Notes under the pieces: generated by a model | What the model was told of the DNA's origin: nothing | The model's database searches: none | The model's input: the letters and a program-made list of their open reading frames with translations, nothing else | Translations under genes and position numbers: made by a program | In this document: in pieces, positions 49,122 through 57,537 of the stretch | Layout of the letters: every line of letters begins with the position of its first letter | How positions within the stretch are numbered: the first letter of the stretch is position 1 | Assembly (NCBI GenBank): GCA_036675345.1 | Contig: JAKFFE010000018.1 | Span: forward strand, 248,001-312,000 | Source: JALYOC01 sp036675345 | GTDB lineage: Bacteria > Myxococcota > Myxococcia > Myxococcales > Myxococcaceae | DNA: 64,000 nt | Direction: 5' to 3'

Positions 49122-50437
49122 TACATCCGCCGTAGCCGGGCGGCGAAGAACCCGTCCATCCCCTCCGGCCCGGGGAGGGTGCGCAGGTGGCCCTGGTACT
49201 CGGGGTACTTCTCCGCCAGCGCCAGCACCGGCGGCTCGCTGGTGAAGTCCGGGTGCGAGCGCAGGAACATCTCCACCTGGTCCGCTCCCTCCTGGGGATC
49301 GGTGCTGCACACCGCGTAGATCAGCAGTCCCCCGGGCGGCACCTTCTCCTGGCAGGCCTCCAGGATCCGCAGCTGCAGGGTGGCCAGCCGGGCGATGTCC
49401 TCTTCCTTGCGGCGGTAGCGCAGCTCCGGGTGCCGGCGCAGGGTGCCCAGGCCGGTGCAGGGAGCGTCCACCATCACCGCGTGGAACTCTCCCAGCGAGT
49501 CGGGGTGGGGCACGGTGGCGTCGTGGGCAAAGGTCTTCAGCCGCTCGCTGAGCCCCAGCCGCCGGGCCTCGGCCTCGATCTTCCGCAGCTTGTTGGCGTG
49601 CAGGTCGGTGGCCACTACCTCGAAGCGCTCGGCCAGGTGGTTGGCCTTCCCGCCCGGCGCGGCGCAGGTGTCCAACACCCGCGAGCCGTCCGCCAGGTGG
49701 GCGAACACCCCCACCAGCTGCGCGGCCTCGTCCTGCACCTGGAACAGCCCCTCGCGGAAGCCGTAGAGGTCCTCCACCCGACCCGGGGACTCGAAGCGGA
49801 TCCCCACCGGAGAGTAGCGGGTGGGCTCGGCCTTCCCCCCCGCCTCCAGCAGCTCCGCCAGCAGCTGATCGCGGGTGGTCCGGGAGGTGTTGGCGCGCAC
49901 CACCACCGGCGGGGCCTCGTTGTCGGCGATCAGCATCTGCTCGGCGCGCACCGCGCCGAACTGACGGATCCACCGGGAGACCAGCCACTGGGGGTGGCTC
50001 TCGCGGATCGAGAGGTGACGGACCTGATCGGTGGCGGGCGGGAGCGGGATCTCCGGCAGCGCCGAGGCCTTGCGCAGGATGGCGTTCACGAACCCGGAGG
50101 CCCGCGCCAGCTGCAGCTCCTTGAGCGCCTGGACTGTCTCCCCCACCGCGGCGTGCCGGGGCACCCGCGAGTAGAACAGCTGGTAGAGGCCGACCCGCAA
50201 GGCCGCCAGGACCTTGTCTTCCAGCGCCTCCAGCTTGCGGTCCGCCAGGGAAGCGATCAGCGAGTCCAGGGTCAGCTGGCGGCGGGTGGAGCCGTAGCAA
50301 AGCTCGGTCACCAGGGCCGCGTCGCGGGGGTCGGAGGGCGGCCGCTCCGAGAGCTGGGTGTCCAGCACCACGTTCAAATACGCATCGGTGGCCTGGACCC
50401 GCGCCAGCACCGAGATGGCCATCGTTCGCGCGTTCAT
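49118..50437 (-). CDS. rsmB: 16S rRNA m5C967 methyltransferase RsmB
   Basis: A 439-residue enzyme with a NusB-like N-terminal RNA-binding domain (residues 1-130, ISVLARVQATDAYLNVVLD) and a Rossmann methyltransferase domain. The S-adenosylmethionine loop is CAAPGGKANH (258-267), the catalytic cysteine pair is in DAPCTGLG (Cys327) and YAVCSTDP (Cys377). It methylates C967 of 16S rRNA during ribosome assembly. Its start overlaps the stop of the AroQ-like gene by four bases (ATGA), so expression is coupled to the fmt operon, the usual rsmB context in bacteria. Confidence 0.94.
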   Translation of the reverse strand: MNARTMAISVLARVQATDAYLNVVLDTQLSERPPSDPRDAALVTELCYGSTRRQLTLDSLIASLADRKLEALEDKVLAALRVGLYQLFYSRVPRHAAVGETVQALKELQLARASGFVNAILRKASALPEIPLPPATDQVRHLSIRESHPQWLVSRWIRQFGAVRAEQMLIADNEAPPVVVRANTSRTTRDQLLAELLEAGGKAEPTRYSPVGIRFESPGRVEDLYGFREGLFQVQDEAAQLVGVFAHLADGSRVLDTCAAPGGKANHLAERFEVVATDLHANKLRKIEAEARRLGLSERLKTFAHDATVPHPDSLGEFHAVMVDAPCTGLGTLRRHPELRYRRKEEDIARLATLQLRILEACQEKVPPGGLLIYAVCSTDPQEGADQVEMFLRSHPDFTSEPPVLALAEKYPEYQGHLRTLPGPEGMDGFFAARLRRMY

Positions 50438-51513
50438 CGGTCCAGCTGCGCCATCAGGTCCACCAGCTGCTCGTCGCTCAGACGCGAGGCGGCCATGGTG
50501 GAGAGGGTGAGGGTCTGCAGCACATCCTCCAGTTCGTCACGGTGGTCGACCTCGGCCGGGCCACCTTCCTGTACCTTGTTCCACTGCGCCCGCGCCCAGG
50601 CAGCCAGTCCCCCGGCGGTGAGCTTTCCGGAGAGCCGCTCGGAGAGCTTCTGCCGGACCAGCGCCCGGGTGAGGAAGTCGCTGGAGACTGTGCGGGAGGA
50701 CTCCGCGCGGCCCACTGTCTTCGCCGAACCGCGCCCGGCGCCCGACTCCGCGACGCCTGCACTCCGGCCCAGAGTCTTCTCCGAACTGCGCCCGGCGCTC
50801 GACTCCGCAGAGCCAGCGCTGCGCCCCAACGCCTTCTCCGAACCGCGCAAGGCGCCCGACTCCGCCGCGCCAGCGCTGCGGCCCAGCGTCTTCTCCGAAC
50901 CGCGCAAGGCGCCCGACTCCGCGACGCCAACGCTGCGGCCCAGCGTCTTCTCCGCACCGCGGGCTGCGCTCAACTCCGCCGCGCCAGGGTTGCGGTCGCT
51001 GTTCGCCACGCTGTTGCGCACCGCCGGCCGGCCCACCGTCTTTCCGGGGGCCCTGGTCCCGCCGCGCTTCTTGCCGGCCGGAGCGTCGGTGCCGAACCGC
51101 TCCAGCGCCAGCAGGTAGGAGCCGACTCCCTTGCCCAGCACCTGGGCCTCACACGCGTCCTTGATCACCGACTTGCGGCGCCAGGACTCCCGGCGGCGGA
51201 TGTCACTGAGGTGGACCTCGATCGCCGGCTTGCCCACCGCCACCAGCGCCTCTCGCAGCACGTAGGAGGTATGGGCCAGCGCGTCGGGGCTGATCACCAC
51301 CGCGTCCGCCCACTGCCGCTCCGCGTGCAACCGGTCGATCAGCTCGCCTTCGTGGTTGGACTGGAAGATCCGCAAGGTCAGTCCCAGCGCGTCGGCCCGC
51401 TGCTGAAGCCGGTGGTTGAGCCCGTCCAGCGTGATCGCCCGGTCATCCCCGGGGCGCTCTCCCAGCAGGTTCAGGTTCGGTCCGTGCAGGACCAGCACGT
51501 TCTTGAACGCCAT
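50434..51513 (-). CDS. AroQ-like protein with degenerate active site and repeat extension
   Basis: A 359-residue protein. Residues 1-140 match type II 3-dehydroquinate dehydratase (VLVLHGPNLNLLGERP, HTSYVLREAL, KPAIEVHLSDIRRRESWR, GKGVGSYLLALE), but the catalytic Tyr in the REPxxYG loop is absent (GERPGDDRAITL) and the substrate-binding Asn of INPGA is Ser75; His101 remains. A 220-residue extension follows, with four to five 19-residue repeats (GSEKTLGRSAGVAESGALR type) and a helical tail ending LSDEQLVDLMAQLDR. Enzyme activity is doubtful; a binding or regulatory role is inference. The gene lies 9 bp after fmt and overlaps rsmB. Confidence 0.85.
   Translation of the reverse strand: MAFKNVLVLHGPNLNLLGERPGDDRAITLDGLNHRLQQRADALGLTLRIFQSNHEGELIDRLHAERQWADAVVISPDALAHTSYVLREALVAVGKPAIEVHLSDIRRRESWRRKSVIKDACEAQVLGKGVGSYLLALERFGTDAPAGKKRGGTRAPGKTVGRPAVRNSVANSDRNPGAAELSAARGAEKTLGRSVGVAESGALRGSEKTLGRSAGAAESGALRGSEKALGRSAGSAESSAGRSSEKTLGRSAGVAESGAGRGSAKTVGRAESSRTVSSDFLTRALVRQKLSERLSGKLTAGGLAAWARAQWNKVQEGGPAEVDHRDELEDVLQTLTLSTMAASRLSDEQLVDLMAQLDR
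50703..50958. repeat. 57-bp coding tandem repeat, four to five copies
   Basis: In-frame 57-bp units encode 19-residue basic/Ser-Gly repeats of the type GSEKTLGRSAGVAESGALR in the linker of the AroQ-like protein. Copies differ at one to four positions. Confidence 0.8.
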
Positions 51514-51522
51514 GGCCGCTCC

Positions 51523-52458
51523 TCAATCCGCCGAAAACGGCCGGCTGCCAATCTCCAGTTTGCGACCGGAGAGAAATTCGGCCGCGGTCATCCGCCGCTT
51601 GCCCTCCGGCTGGACCTCCAGCAGCACCAGCGAACCCTCGCCGCAGGCGATCTCGATCCCGTCGGGACCGGAGGCCAGCACCGTCCCCGGCGCGCCCCTC
51701 CCCTCCCCCACCCGGACCCGGTGCACCTTGAACAGGCCGCCGGCGAAGGGGGTGAAGGCGCCCGGCCAGGGCGTGAACGCGCGCAGCCGCCGCTCCAGCT
51801 CCACCGCTGGACGCTGGAAGTCCAGCCGCCCTTCTTCCTTGTCGATCAGCGGGGCCAGCACCATTCCCTCCGACGGCTGGGGGGTGGCCTTCAGCTCGCC
51901 CCGCAGATAGCGCGGCAGCTCGTCCCGCAGGAGCTGCCCGCCCAGCTCGGCCAGCGCCAGGTGCAGGGTGGCGGAGGTGTCCTCGGGGCCGATCGGCAGC
52001 TCGCGACAGGCGATCACCGCCCCGGTGTCCAGGCCCTCATCCATCTGCATCAGGCAGACCCCGGTGCGCGCGTCCCCCGACGCGATCGCCCACTGGATCG
52101 GCGCCGCTCCCCGGAAGCGCGGCAGCAGCGAGGCGTGCACGTTCACGCAGCCCTGGGCCGGCGCCTCCAGCACGTCCTTGGGGAGGATCCGCCCGTAGGC
52201 GGTGACCACGCACACGTCCGGCCTCAGCGCCCGCAGCTCCTCGGCGAACCCGGTGTTGCGCAGCTTGGTGGGTTGCAGCACCGGCACCCCGCGCGCCTGG
52301 GCCTCCAGCTTCACCGGCGGCGCCGCCAGCTCCTGTCCCCGGCCCTTGGGCTTGTCGGGCTGGGTGACCACCGCGATCACCTCCCCCACCTCGAAGCAGG
52401 CCTGCAGCGAGGCCACGGCGAACTGCGGGGTTCCCATGAACACGATCCGCGGACGCAT
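51523..52458 (-). CDS. fmt: Methionyl-tRNA formyltransferase
   Basis: A 311-residue enzyme that formylates initiator Met-tRNA. The N-terminal formyltransferase domain starts IVFMGTPQFAV and contains VVTQPDKPKGRG (the loop that contacts tRNA), the catalytic Asn106 and His108 in NVHAS, the formyl-tetrahydrofolate signature SLLPRFRGAAPI (110-121) and Asp144 in EGLDTGAV. The C-terminal OB-fold ends DGIEIACGEGSLVLLEVQPE. Length and motifs are normal. It is the second gene of the HAMP protein-fmt-aroQ-like-rsmB unit; its start lies 3 bp after the HAMP gene stop. Confidence 0.95.
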   Translation of the reverse strand: MRPRIVFMGTPQFAVASLQACFEVGEVIAVVTQPDKPKGRGQELAAPPVKLEAQARGVPVLQPTKLRNTGFAEELRALRPDVCVVTAYGRILPKDVLEAPAQGCVNVHASLLPRFRGAAPIQWAIASGDARTGVCLMQMDEGLDTGAVIACRELPIGPEDTSATLHLALAELGGQLLRDELPRYLRGELKATPQPSEGMVLAPLIDKEEGRLDFQRPAVELERRLRAFTPWPGAFTPFAGGLFKVHRVRVGEGRGAPGTVLASGPDGIEIACGEGSLVLLEVQPEGKRRMTAAEFLSGRKLEIGSRPFSAD

Positions 52459-52461
52459 CGG

Positions 52462-53061
52462 TCAGCGGCCCGCGTCCACGGGGCCGGCGGCCTCGCGCTT
52501 GCGTTGAGAGATGGCCTCCAGCTCAACGAGCGCGGCCTGGACGTCCCCCTGGGAGCGCAGCACGGCCAGCGCCCGGTCGATGGTGCCCGCCTCGTCCAGC
52601 TCCTTCTGGCGCAGGGTCTCCAGCGCCTCCTGGAAGCGGCCGAAGAAGACCTTCAGCTCGTCGTTCTTCCGCAGCGGGCGCAGGACGGGGAAGCGGCCCT
52701 TGGCCAGGGTGGTGATGTAGTGGCTCATCACGTAGACCGGACCGGCCACCCGGTGGGTGATCAGCACCCCCAGCAGGCCCAGCGCCGCGGCCATCAGCAC
52801 CGCGATCGCCACCACCAGCATCAGCAGGGTGGTGTCGGCCGAGGCCAGCTGGGCCCGGGCCTCGGCGGACAGCGCCAGGTCCCGGAGCGCGTCCTGGTGC
52901 GCCAGGTACATCATGGTCGCGAACAGGCCGGAGGTGACGCCTCCCAGGACCGCCAGCAGCAGGGTGTACTTGAGCTGGAAGCCGCGATCGATGACGTACG
53001 TCCGCCGTCCGGCGGCGGGACGCTGGGACGGAACCTTGGCTGCAGAGGGGGCGGCTTGCAT
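52462..53061 (-). CDS. Two-helix membrane protein with HAMP domain
   Basis: A 199-residue membrane protein. The first membrane helix is LKYTLLLAVLGGVTSGLFAT, the second LLMLVVAIAVLMAAALGLLG, separated by a short periplasmic helix (DALRDLALSAEARAQLASAD). A HAMP-type region with VLITHRVAGPVYVMSHYITT and a coiled coil follows, but no kinase, methyl-accepting or cyclase output domain is attached. Such stand-alone HAMP proteins may pass signals to partners. ATG 53061 is chosen; an in-frame GTG at 53076 is possible. It heads the fmt operon, an unusual place for a signalling membrane protein. Confidence 0.8.
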   Translation of the reverse strand: MQAAPSAAKVPSQRPAAGRRTYVIDRGFQLKYTLLLAVLGGVTSGLFATMMYLAHQDALRDLALSAEARAQLASADTTLLMLVVAIAVLMAAALGLLGVLITHRVAGPVYVMSHYITTLAKGRFPVLRPLRKNDELKVFFGRFQEALETLRQKELDEAGTIDRALAVLRSQGDVQAALVELEAISQRKREAAGPVDAGR

Positions 53062-53210
53062 TTTCGGGCCGGACACTACCCCGCCACCCGGTGGGGTCGC
53101 GACTTTGCGTAAAAAGGTGGGGGCAGCGGATCGGTACCTCTGGGGGTGGATTGCTTCTCCTCTGCGGAGCGCGCTTACATGCCGCTCTCGAAAAGCCTTC
53201 AGGAGGACCC

Positions 53211-54809
53211 ATGCGCGCGTCCCATCGCCTCACTCTCGCCTTGAGCCTGCTGCTGCTGGCCGGCTGCAAGGGTGACCCGAACACCCCCGAGTACTGGGAG
53301 AAGGCCTTCAAGAACGGGCGACGGGCCCAGGATCGGGTGCGGGTGATCGAGGATCTCCGCGAGTCCAAACGGCTGACCCCGGCCTTCGCCCCGCTGCTCA
53401 ACGGGCAACTGCAGACCGAGAAGAAGGCGGAGGTCCGCGCCGAGCTGGCCAAGGCCCTGGGTGAGCTGGGCGACAAGTCCTCGGTGCAGCCGCTGACCGA
53501 CGCCATCGACATGGGTCCGGCGGACTCGGACACCCACCGGATGAACCGGGAGATCGCCCAGGCCCTGGGGCGGATCCCCGACCCCGCCGCCATCCCTCCG
53601 CTGCTGCGGCTGCTCAAGAGCAAGGACGGCTACGTGCAACTGGAGGCGATCCGCTCCCTGGGCGCCCAGCACGCCAAGGAGGCGGTGGAGCCGCTGGTGG
53701 CGATGGCCCTGGACGACTCGGTGGAGCCGTTGATCAACCGCAAGGCGGTCCAGTCGCTGGGGGAGATCGGCGATGCCCGCGCCATCCCGGCGCTGGTGAA
53801 GATGATGTTCAAGCAGCACAAGACCCGCGGCGACAGCTTCTACGGGGACAGCTCCTTCTCCCTCTTCCAGATCGGGGCCCCGGCGCGGGATGCGGTGCTG
53901 GCCGCGCTCAAGGGAGAGGACCGGGCGCTCTTGACCTGGGCCCGCCAGAACAACGTGGAGGAGGCCGCGCTCTTGGCCAAGTCCGCGCAGGTGGCCGGCG
54001 ACCTGAGGGACCGTCGTGCGGAGACGGTGTTGATCCAGCGGCTGGCCTACCAGACCGAGGATCCGGATCTGCAGATGATGGTGCGGATGACCGTGGCCGA
54101 CGCGCTGGGGAGGATGCGGGCCGCCTCGGCGGTGACCGCCATCGCCGCGCTGACCTCGGATGAGCGCATCCCCGCCCGGGAGCGCTACGCCTTCGCGCTG
54201 GCCCGCATCGGCGGACGCGACGCGATCCCGGCGCTGGAGAAGGCGGCCGCGGTGGGCATCTGGGATGCGCGGGACCGCGCGATCTCCGCCCTCTCGCTGG
54301 TGGGCGACGAGCGCGAGCTGCCGACGCTGCAGCGCCTGGCCAAGGAGGAGACCGAGCGCACCGCCAAGGACTGCCAGCAGTACGACCTCCAGGGCTGCGA
54401 GAACCCGGAGGCGCTGGCAAAGAAGCACCAGGCGGCGATCGAGGTCCACCTGCAGCGGTTGGCCGCGGCGCAGGAGTGCAAGGGCGAGCTGGGCTGCTGG
54501 AGCAAGAAGCTGGAGTCCAAGGTGTCGGCGGTCCGCGAGCGCGCGGCGCTGGAGCTGGGACGCGCCGGCAAGGCCGAGCACGCCGAGCTGCTGGCCCAGC
54601 GGATCTCCGACGACAACGTGGAGGCCCGCGCCGCGGCGATCCAGGCGCTGGATTGGCTGATCGAGGGCGATCCGGCCGCCGCCACCGCGGCCCGAAAGCA
54701 CCTGACCACCCTGGACCAGCAGCTGGACAAGGACCGCAGCCGGACCGACTACCAGGGCGTCAACGAGGACCTGCGCCGGGTCTCGGTGAAGCTGCACCGC
54801 AAGGGGTAG
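53211..54809 (+). CDS. HEAT-repeat lipoprotein
   Basis: A 532-residue lipoprotein: signal peptide with lipobox LLAGC (Cys19), then a succession of HEAT/PBS-lyase-type helical repeats (AKALGELGDKSSVQPLTDAI, AQALGRIPDPAAIPPLLRLL, AIRSLGAQHAKEAVEPLVAM, AVQSLGEIGDARAIPALVKM, DALGRMRAASAVTAIAALTS). Between repeats lie two pairs of cysteines (AKDCQQYDLQGCENPEAL and AQECKGELGCWSKKL) that could form disulfides. It would serve as a periplasmic or surface scaffold. ATG 53211 follows AGGAGGACCC, which decides the start. It is divergent from the HAMP gene. Confidence 0.88.
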   Translation: MRASHRLTLALSLLLLAGCKGDPNTPEYWEKAFKNGRRAQDRVRVIEDLRESKRLTPAFAPLLNGQLQTEKKAEVRAELAKALGELGDKSSVQPLTDAIDMGPADSDTHRMNREIAQALGRIPDPAAIPPLLRLLKSKDGYVQLEAIRSLGAQHAKEAVEPLVAMALDDSVEPLINRKAVQSLGEIGDARAIPALVKMMFKQHKTRGDSFYGDSSFSLFQIGAPARDAVLAALKGEDRALLTWARQNNVEEAALLAKSAQVAGDLRDRRAETVLIQRLAYQTEDPDLQMMVRMTVADALGRMRAASAVTAIAALTSDERIPARERYAFALARIGGRDAIPALEKAAAVGIWDARDRAISALSLVGDERELPTLQRLAKEETERTAKDCQQYDLQGCENPEALAKKHQAAIEVHLQRLAAAQECKGELGCWSKKLESKVSAVRERAALELGRAGKAEHAELLAQRISDDNVEARAAAIQALDWLIEGDPAAATAARKHLTTLDQQLDKDRSRTDYQGVNEDLRRVSVKLHRKG

Positions 54810-54848
54810 CGACCCGGCTGGCCCGCGGCCCACCGACCCCTCGCCGGG

Positions 54849-56183
54849 CTACGGCTCCTGCTCCGGCGGGGGATCCTGGAACGCCGAGGGCAGCAGGTTG
54901 AAGGGCAGCACCTTGGCCAGGGCGATCAGCAGGAACAGCCCTCCCGGCGCGGCGAAGATCGCCAGCGCCGGGATCGCCTTGGCGATGTCGATCAGCTGGG
55001 CCCGCATCTTCTTGCGATCCTGATCGCTCAGCTTCTGGCCCCGGGCGGCCTTGGCCAGCAGCACCGACAGCTCCCCGGTCTCGCGGACCTCGGTCAGCAG
55101 CCGCTGGACGTTCTTCTCCACCGCGGACTGCATCTGCTCCAGCGCCTCCTGGCCCAGCAGGTCCGCTCCGGCGGCCACGGTGAACACGTCCACCACCGAG
55201 CGGTTCTTGGCGTAGAACTCGGCCACCACCAGCTCGTAGTGGGACAGCTGCTGGGGGGACACCTCCAGGGCCGCGGCCAGGGCCTGGATGAAGCGCAGCT
55301 CGCTGGGGGAGCGCCGGCCGTCCACCAGGGAGGCCAGCAGGGTCTGCTCGAGGATGAACCGCCGCATCTCGGCGCTGCGGACCTCCCGGACCACCTCCAC
55401 CAGGCGGGGCGGGTGATCAAAAGTCCGCTTCACCTTCGCTCGCAGCTGGTCCTCCAGATCCGAGGGCAGCTTCAGATCCTCGATCTGCCGGAGGATGGCC
55501 CGGCGCACCGGGAAGCTGGGCGGGCGCTCCACCCGGGTCAGGGCGGTGAGCACCTCCACCAACAGCGCCTTCTGGTGGGCCGCCACCCGGTTGCGGCGTC
55601 GGACGGAGACCGGATCCAGCCGGCCGCGGGAGAGGTACTGGATGGCGTGCTGACCAAAGACGTTGGCGTCCGCGTAGACCGCGCCGTTGTGGAGGACCAG
55701 CCCGTAGGCCGGATCGCCGGCCAGGGACATCGCCCGGCCCTCCAGCGCGTCCTCCACCCGGCTCCAGCTGCGGCGGGAGACGGTGCCCTCCCGACCGGTG
55801 GCCACCCGCTGCAGGATCTCCTCGGCCTCCGAACCCTGGTCGGTCAGCGCGGCGAACAGCGCCAGCAGCTGCTCGCGGCGGGGCCCGGCCGGAGCCTCCA
55901 CGAACCCGGCGATGTCCAGGGCCATCCGGACCAGGGTCCGCATCACCGCCAGGAACAGCCGCTCCTCGGGGGCAGTGCCGGACGGGGCGGGGTTGGCGCC
56001 GGTGGGGGTGCCGTAGAGCAGCCCGCTCTCCCGCAGCACCCGGCGCAGGTACAGCCGCGCCCGGGCTCGACCGGTGAGCTGCGAGGTCACCTCCTCAATC
56101 AGCTCCACCGCCGGCTCCGGGCGGTGCCGGGCCACCTCTTCGGTCAGGAGGTTCTGCAGCCACCCGGCGTTTCCAAAGTCCAT
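54849..56183 (-). CDS. TerB-like and LETM1-like helical membrane-associated protein
   Basis: A 444-residue protein. The middle (ILEQTLLASLVDGRRSPSEL, FIQALAAALEVSPQQLSHYE) resembles a TerB/DjlA-type domain, and the C-terminus (LSDQDRKKMRAQLIDIAKAI, FAAPGGLFLLIALAKVLPFN, LLPSAFQ) carries the LETM1-like signature: a membrane helix followed by LP-x-x-LLPS. LETM1 proteins affect ion exchange in mitochondria; bacterial relatives are uncharacterised as far as I know. ATG 56183 is preferred to an upstream TTG at 56198. It converges on the HEAT lipoprotein gene and is preceded by the GAF protein gene on the same strand. Confidence 0.8.
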   Translation of the reverse strand: MDFGNAGWLQNLLTEEVARHRPEPAVELIEEVTSQLTGRARARLYLRRVLRESGLLYGTPTGANPAPSGTAPEERLFLAVMRTLVRMALDIAGFVEAPAGPRREQLLALFAALTDQGSEAEEILQRVATGREGTVSRRSWSRVEDALEGRAMSLAGDPAYGLVLHNGAVYADANVFGQHAIQYLSRGRLDPVSVRRRNRVAAHQKALLVEVLTALTRVERPPSFPVRRAILRQIEDLKLPSDLEDQLRAKVKRTFDHPPRLVEVVREVRSAEMRRFILEQTLLASLVDGRRSPSELRFIQALAAALEVSPQQLSHYELVVAEFYAKNRSVVDVFTVAAGADLLGQEALEQMQSAVEKNVQRLLTEVRETGELSVLLAKAARGQKLSDQDRKKMRAQLIDIAKAIPALAIFAAPGGLFLLIALAKVLPFNLLPSAFQDPPPEQEP

Positions 56184-56231
56184 TGCTGCGCGGGTCAATA
56201 ACCCGGAAGCGGCCGCGGGGCCATGCGGCGC

Positions 56232-57431
56232 TCAGAGCCCGAACACCGGCGCCGGCAGGGTCAGCGCGTAGCCCCGGCAGCCGGGCCGCTGCAGCCGCTC
56301 CAGGTGTCCCCGGTGGGACTGGGCCACCTGTTGGGCCACCGACCACCAGGTGGGATCCAGGTCCGGAGCCGGGGAGTCGGAGTGGGCCCAGAGCGCGATC
56401 CGGATCCCGGTGTCACAGGGCCCCACCGAGACCTCCAGCGGGTGACGGGGGGGGGCCTCCAGGCAGGCGTCCTCCATCAGGTCCCGGAGCAGCTCGCTCA
56501 TCCGCTCCGGCTCCAGCTCCACCGCCGGAAGCTGGGGCGCCACCTCCAGCTGCAGCTTCCCCACCGGGTAGCGGGCCCGCTCCCAGGCGTGGCGCAGCAG
56601 CGGTTCCAGGGCCATCGGCAACGGCTTGGGCGAACGGGGACCCGGGGCGGCGGGCTCCACAAACAGCTCCTCCACCAGCTGGGAGAGGTGGTCCGAGAGC
56701 CGACGGACGGACTCCAGCGCCTCCCGGGTCTGGGTCAGGTCCCCCTTGGCGGCGGCCGCCTCCCCTGCCTGGCTGGAGTCCCGGAGCTCTCGCAGCGGAT
56801 CGCGCAGCGACCGCGAGAGCACCCGCAGCAGGTGGTTGCGGGCCCGGGCATCCTCCTGCACCGCGTGGTGCCGGGTGGCGGTCCGCAGCGCCGAGCCCGC
56901 CCGACGGGCCAGCTCCAGCGCCGCCATCAGGTCCGCCGGGTCGTGCTGGCGGCCGCTGACCGAGAACCCCAGGGCCAGCGCGGCCACCAGGTCTCCACAG
57001 CGGATCGGCACCACGATCAGCGACCGGGGCCGGTGCTTGCGCAGCACGCTCAGGTGCTGGGAGTCGCGGGCCAGCGCGGAGAGCAGCGCCTCGCTCACCA
57101 CCGGCGCGAACAGCGGCTCATGGCTGATCGCCACCCGCATCACCGGAGCGGGGACGTGGTCCGCGTACCAGGTCTGCAGCTGGACCGCCCGGCGCTCCTG
57201 CTCTGGATCGGCCTGGGCGTGCTCCACCAGCCGCAGCCCGCCGTCCGCCTGGGAGAGGTAGAGCTCGGAGAAGTCGGCCAGGTTCGGCACCGGCAACCGG
57301 GCCACCACCCGCATCGTCTGCTCCAGGTCGAGCGCCGAATCCAGCAGGGAGCTGACGTTGTCCAGCAGCCGGCTCCAGCCTTCGGAACGCGCCCGGGTGC
57401 CACGCCGCAGGGGCTGATCGTGTTCGCTCAC
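56232..57431 (-). CDS. GAF-domain sensor with degenerate histidine-kinase core
   Basis: A 399-residue cytoplasmic protein. Residues about 15-190 form a GAF-like domain (LLDNVSSLLDSALDLEQTMR, SLIVVPIRCGDLVAALALGF). A kinase-like dimerisation helix follows, NHLLRVLSRSLRDPLRELRD, where the phospho-accepting His of SHELRTPL is Arg. The C-terminal ATPase-like part (MSELLRDLMEDACLEAPPRH) lacks the N-box Asn-Ala, and no clear DxGxG box is found. It is probably not a kinase and may act as a signal-binding partner. The gene lies 48 bp before the LETM1-like gene and 106 bp after the metal-dependent hydrolase gene. Confidence 0.82.
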   Translation of the reverse strand: MSEHDQPLRRGTRARSEGWSRLLDNVSSLLDSALDLEQTMRVVARLPVPNLADFSELYLSQADGGLRLVEHAQADPEQERRAVQLQTWYADHVPAPVMRVAISHEPLFAPVVSEALLSALARDSQHLSVLRKHRPRSLIVVPIRCGDLVAALALGFSVSGRQHDPADLMAALELARRAGSALRTATRHHAVQEDARARNHLLRVLSRSLRDPLRELRDSSQAGEAAAAKGDLTQTREALESVRRLSDHLSQLVEELFVEPAAPGPRSPKPLPMALEPLLRHAWERARYPVGKLQLEVAPQLPAVELEPERMSELLRDLMEDACLEAPPRHPLEVSVGPCDTGIRIALWAHSDSPAPDLDPTWWSVAQQVAQSHRGHLERLQRPGCRGYALTLPAPVFGL

Positions 57432-57487
57432 GAGAGGGATTGAGCGGGGTCGCTCCGGTGGATCGCGGAAATCCGCTAGCGACTCCG

Positions 57488-57521
57488 GGGAGGTGGGACT
57501 GTCCGGCAGTCCGCACCTCCC
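57488..57521 (-). terminator. Long GC-rich hairpin after the metal-dependent hydrolase gene
   Basis: GGGAGGTG plus GGACTG (57488-57501) pairs with CAGTCC, a one-base bulge and CACCTCCC (57507-57521), a 14-bp stem with a 5-nt loop. It begins 17 nt beyond the hydrolase stop and lies 57 nt upstream of the GAF gene. No U-tract follows. Confidence 0.45.
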
Positions 57522-57537
57522 GTGGGGTCCTTTGCCC

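Noticed and set aside
50542..53112. An 856-codon plus-strand open frame
   Set aside because: It lies antisense to the aroQ-like, fmt and HAMP genes, all of which have clear motifs on the other strand.
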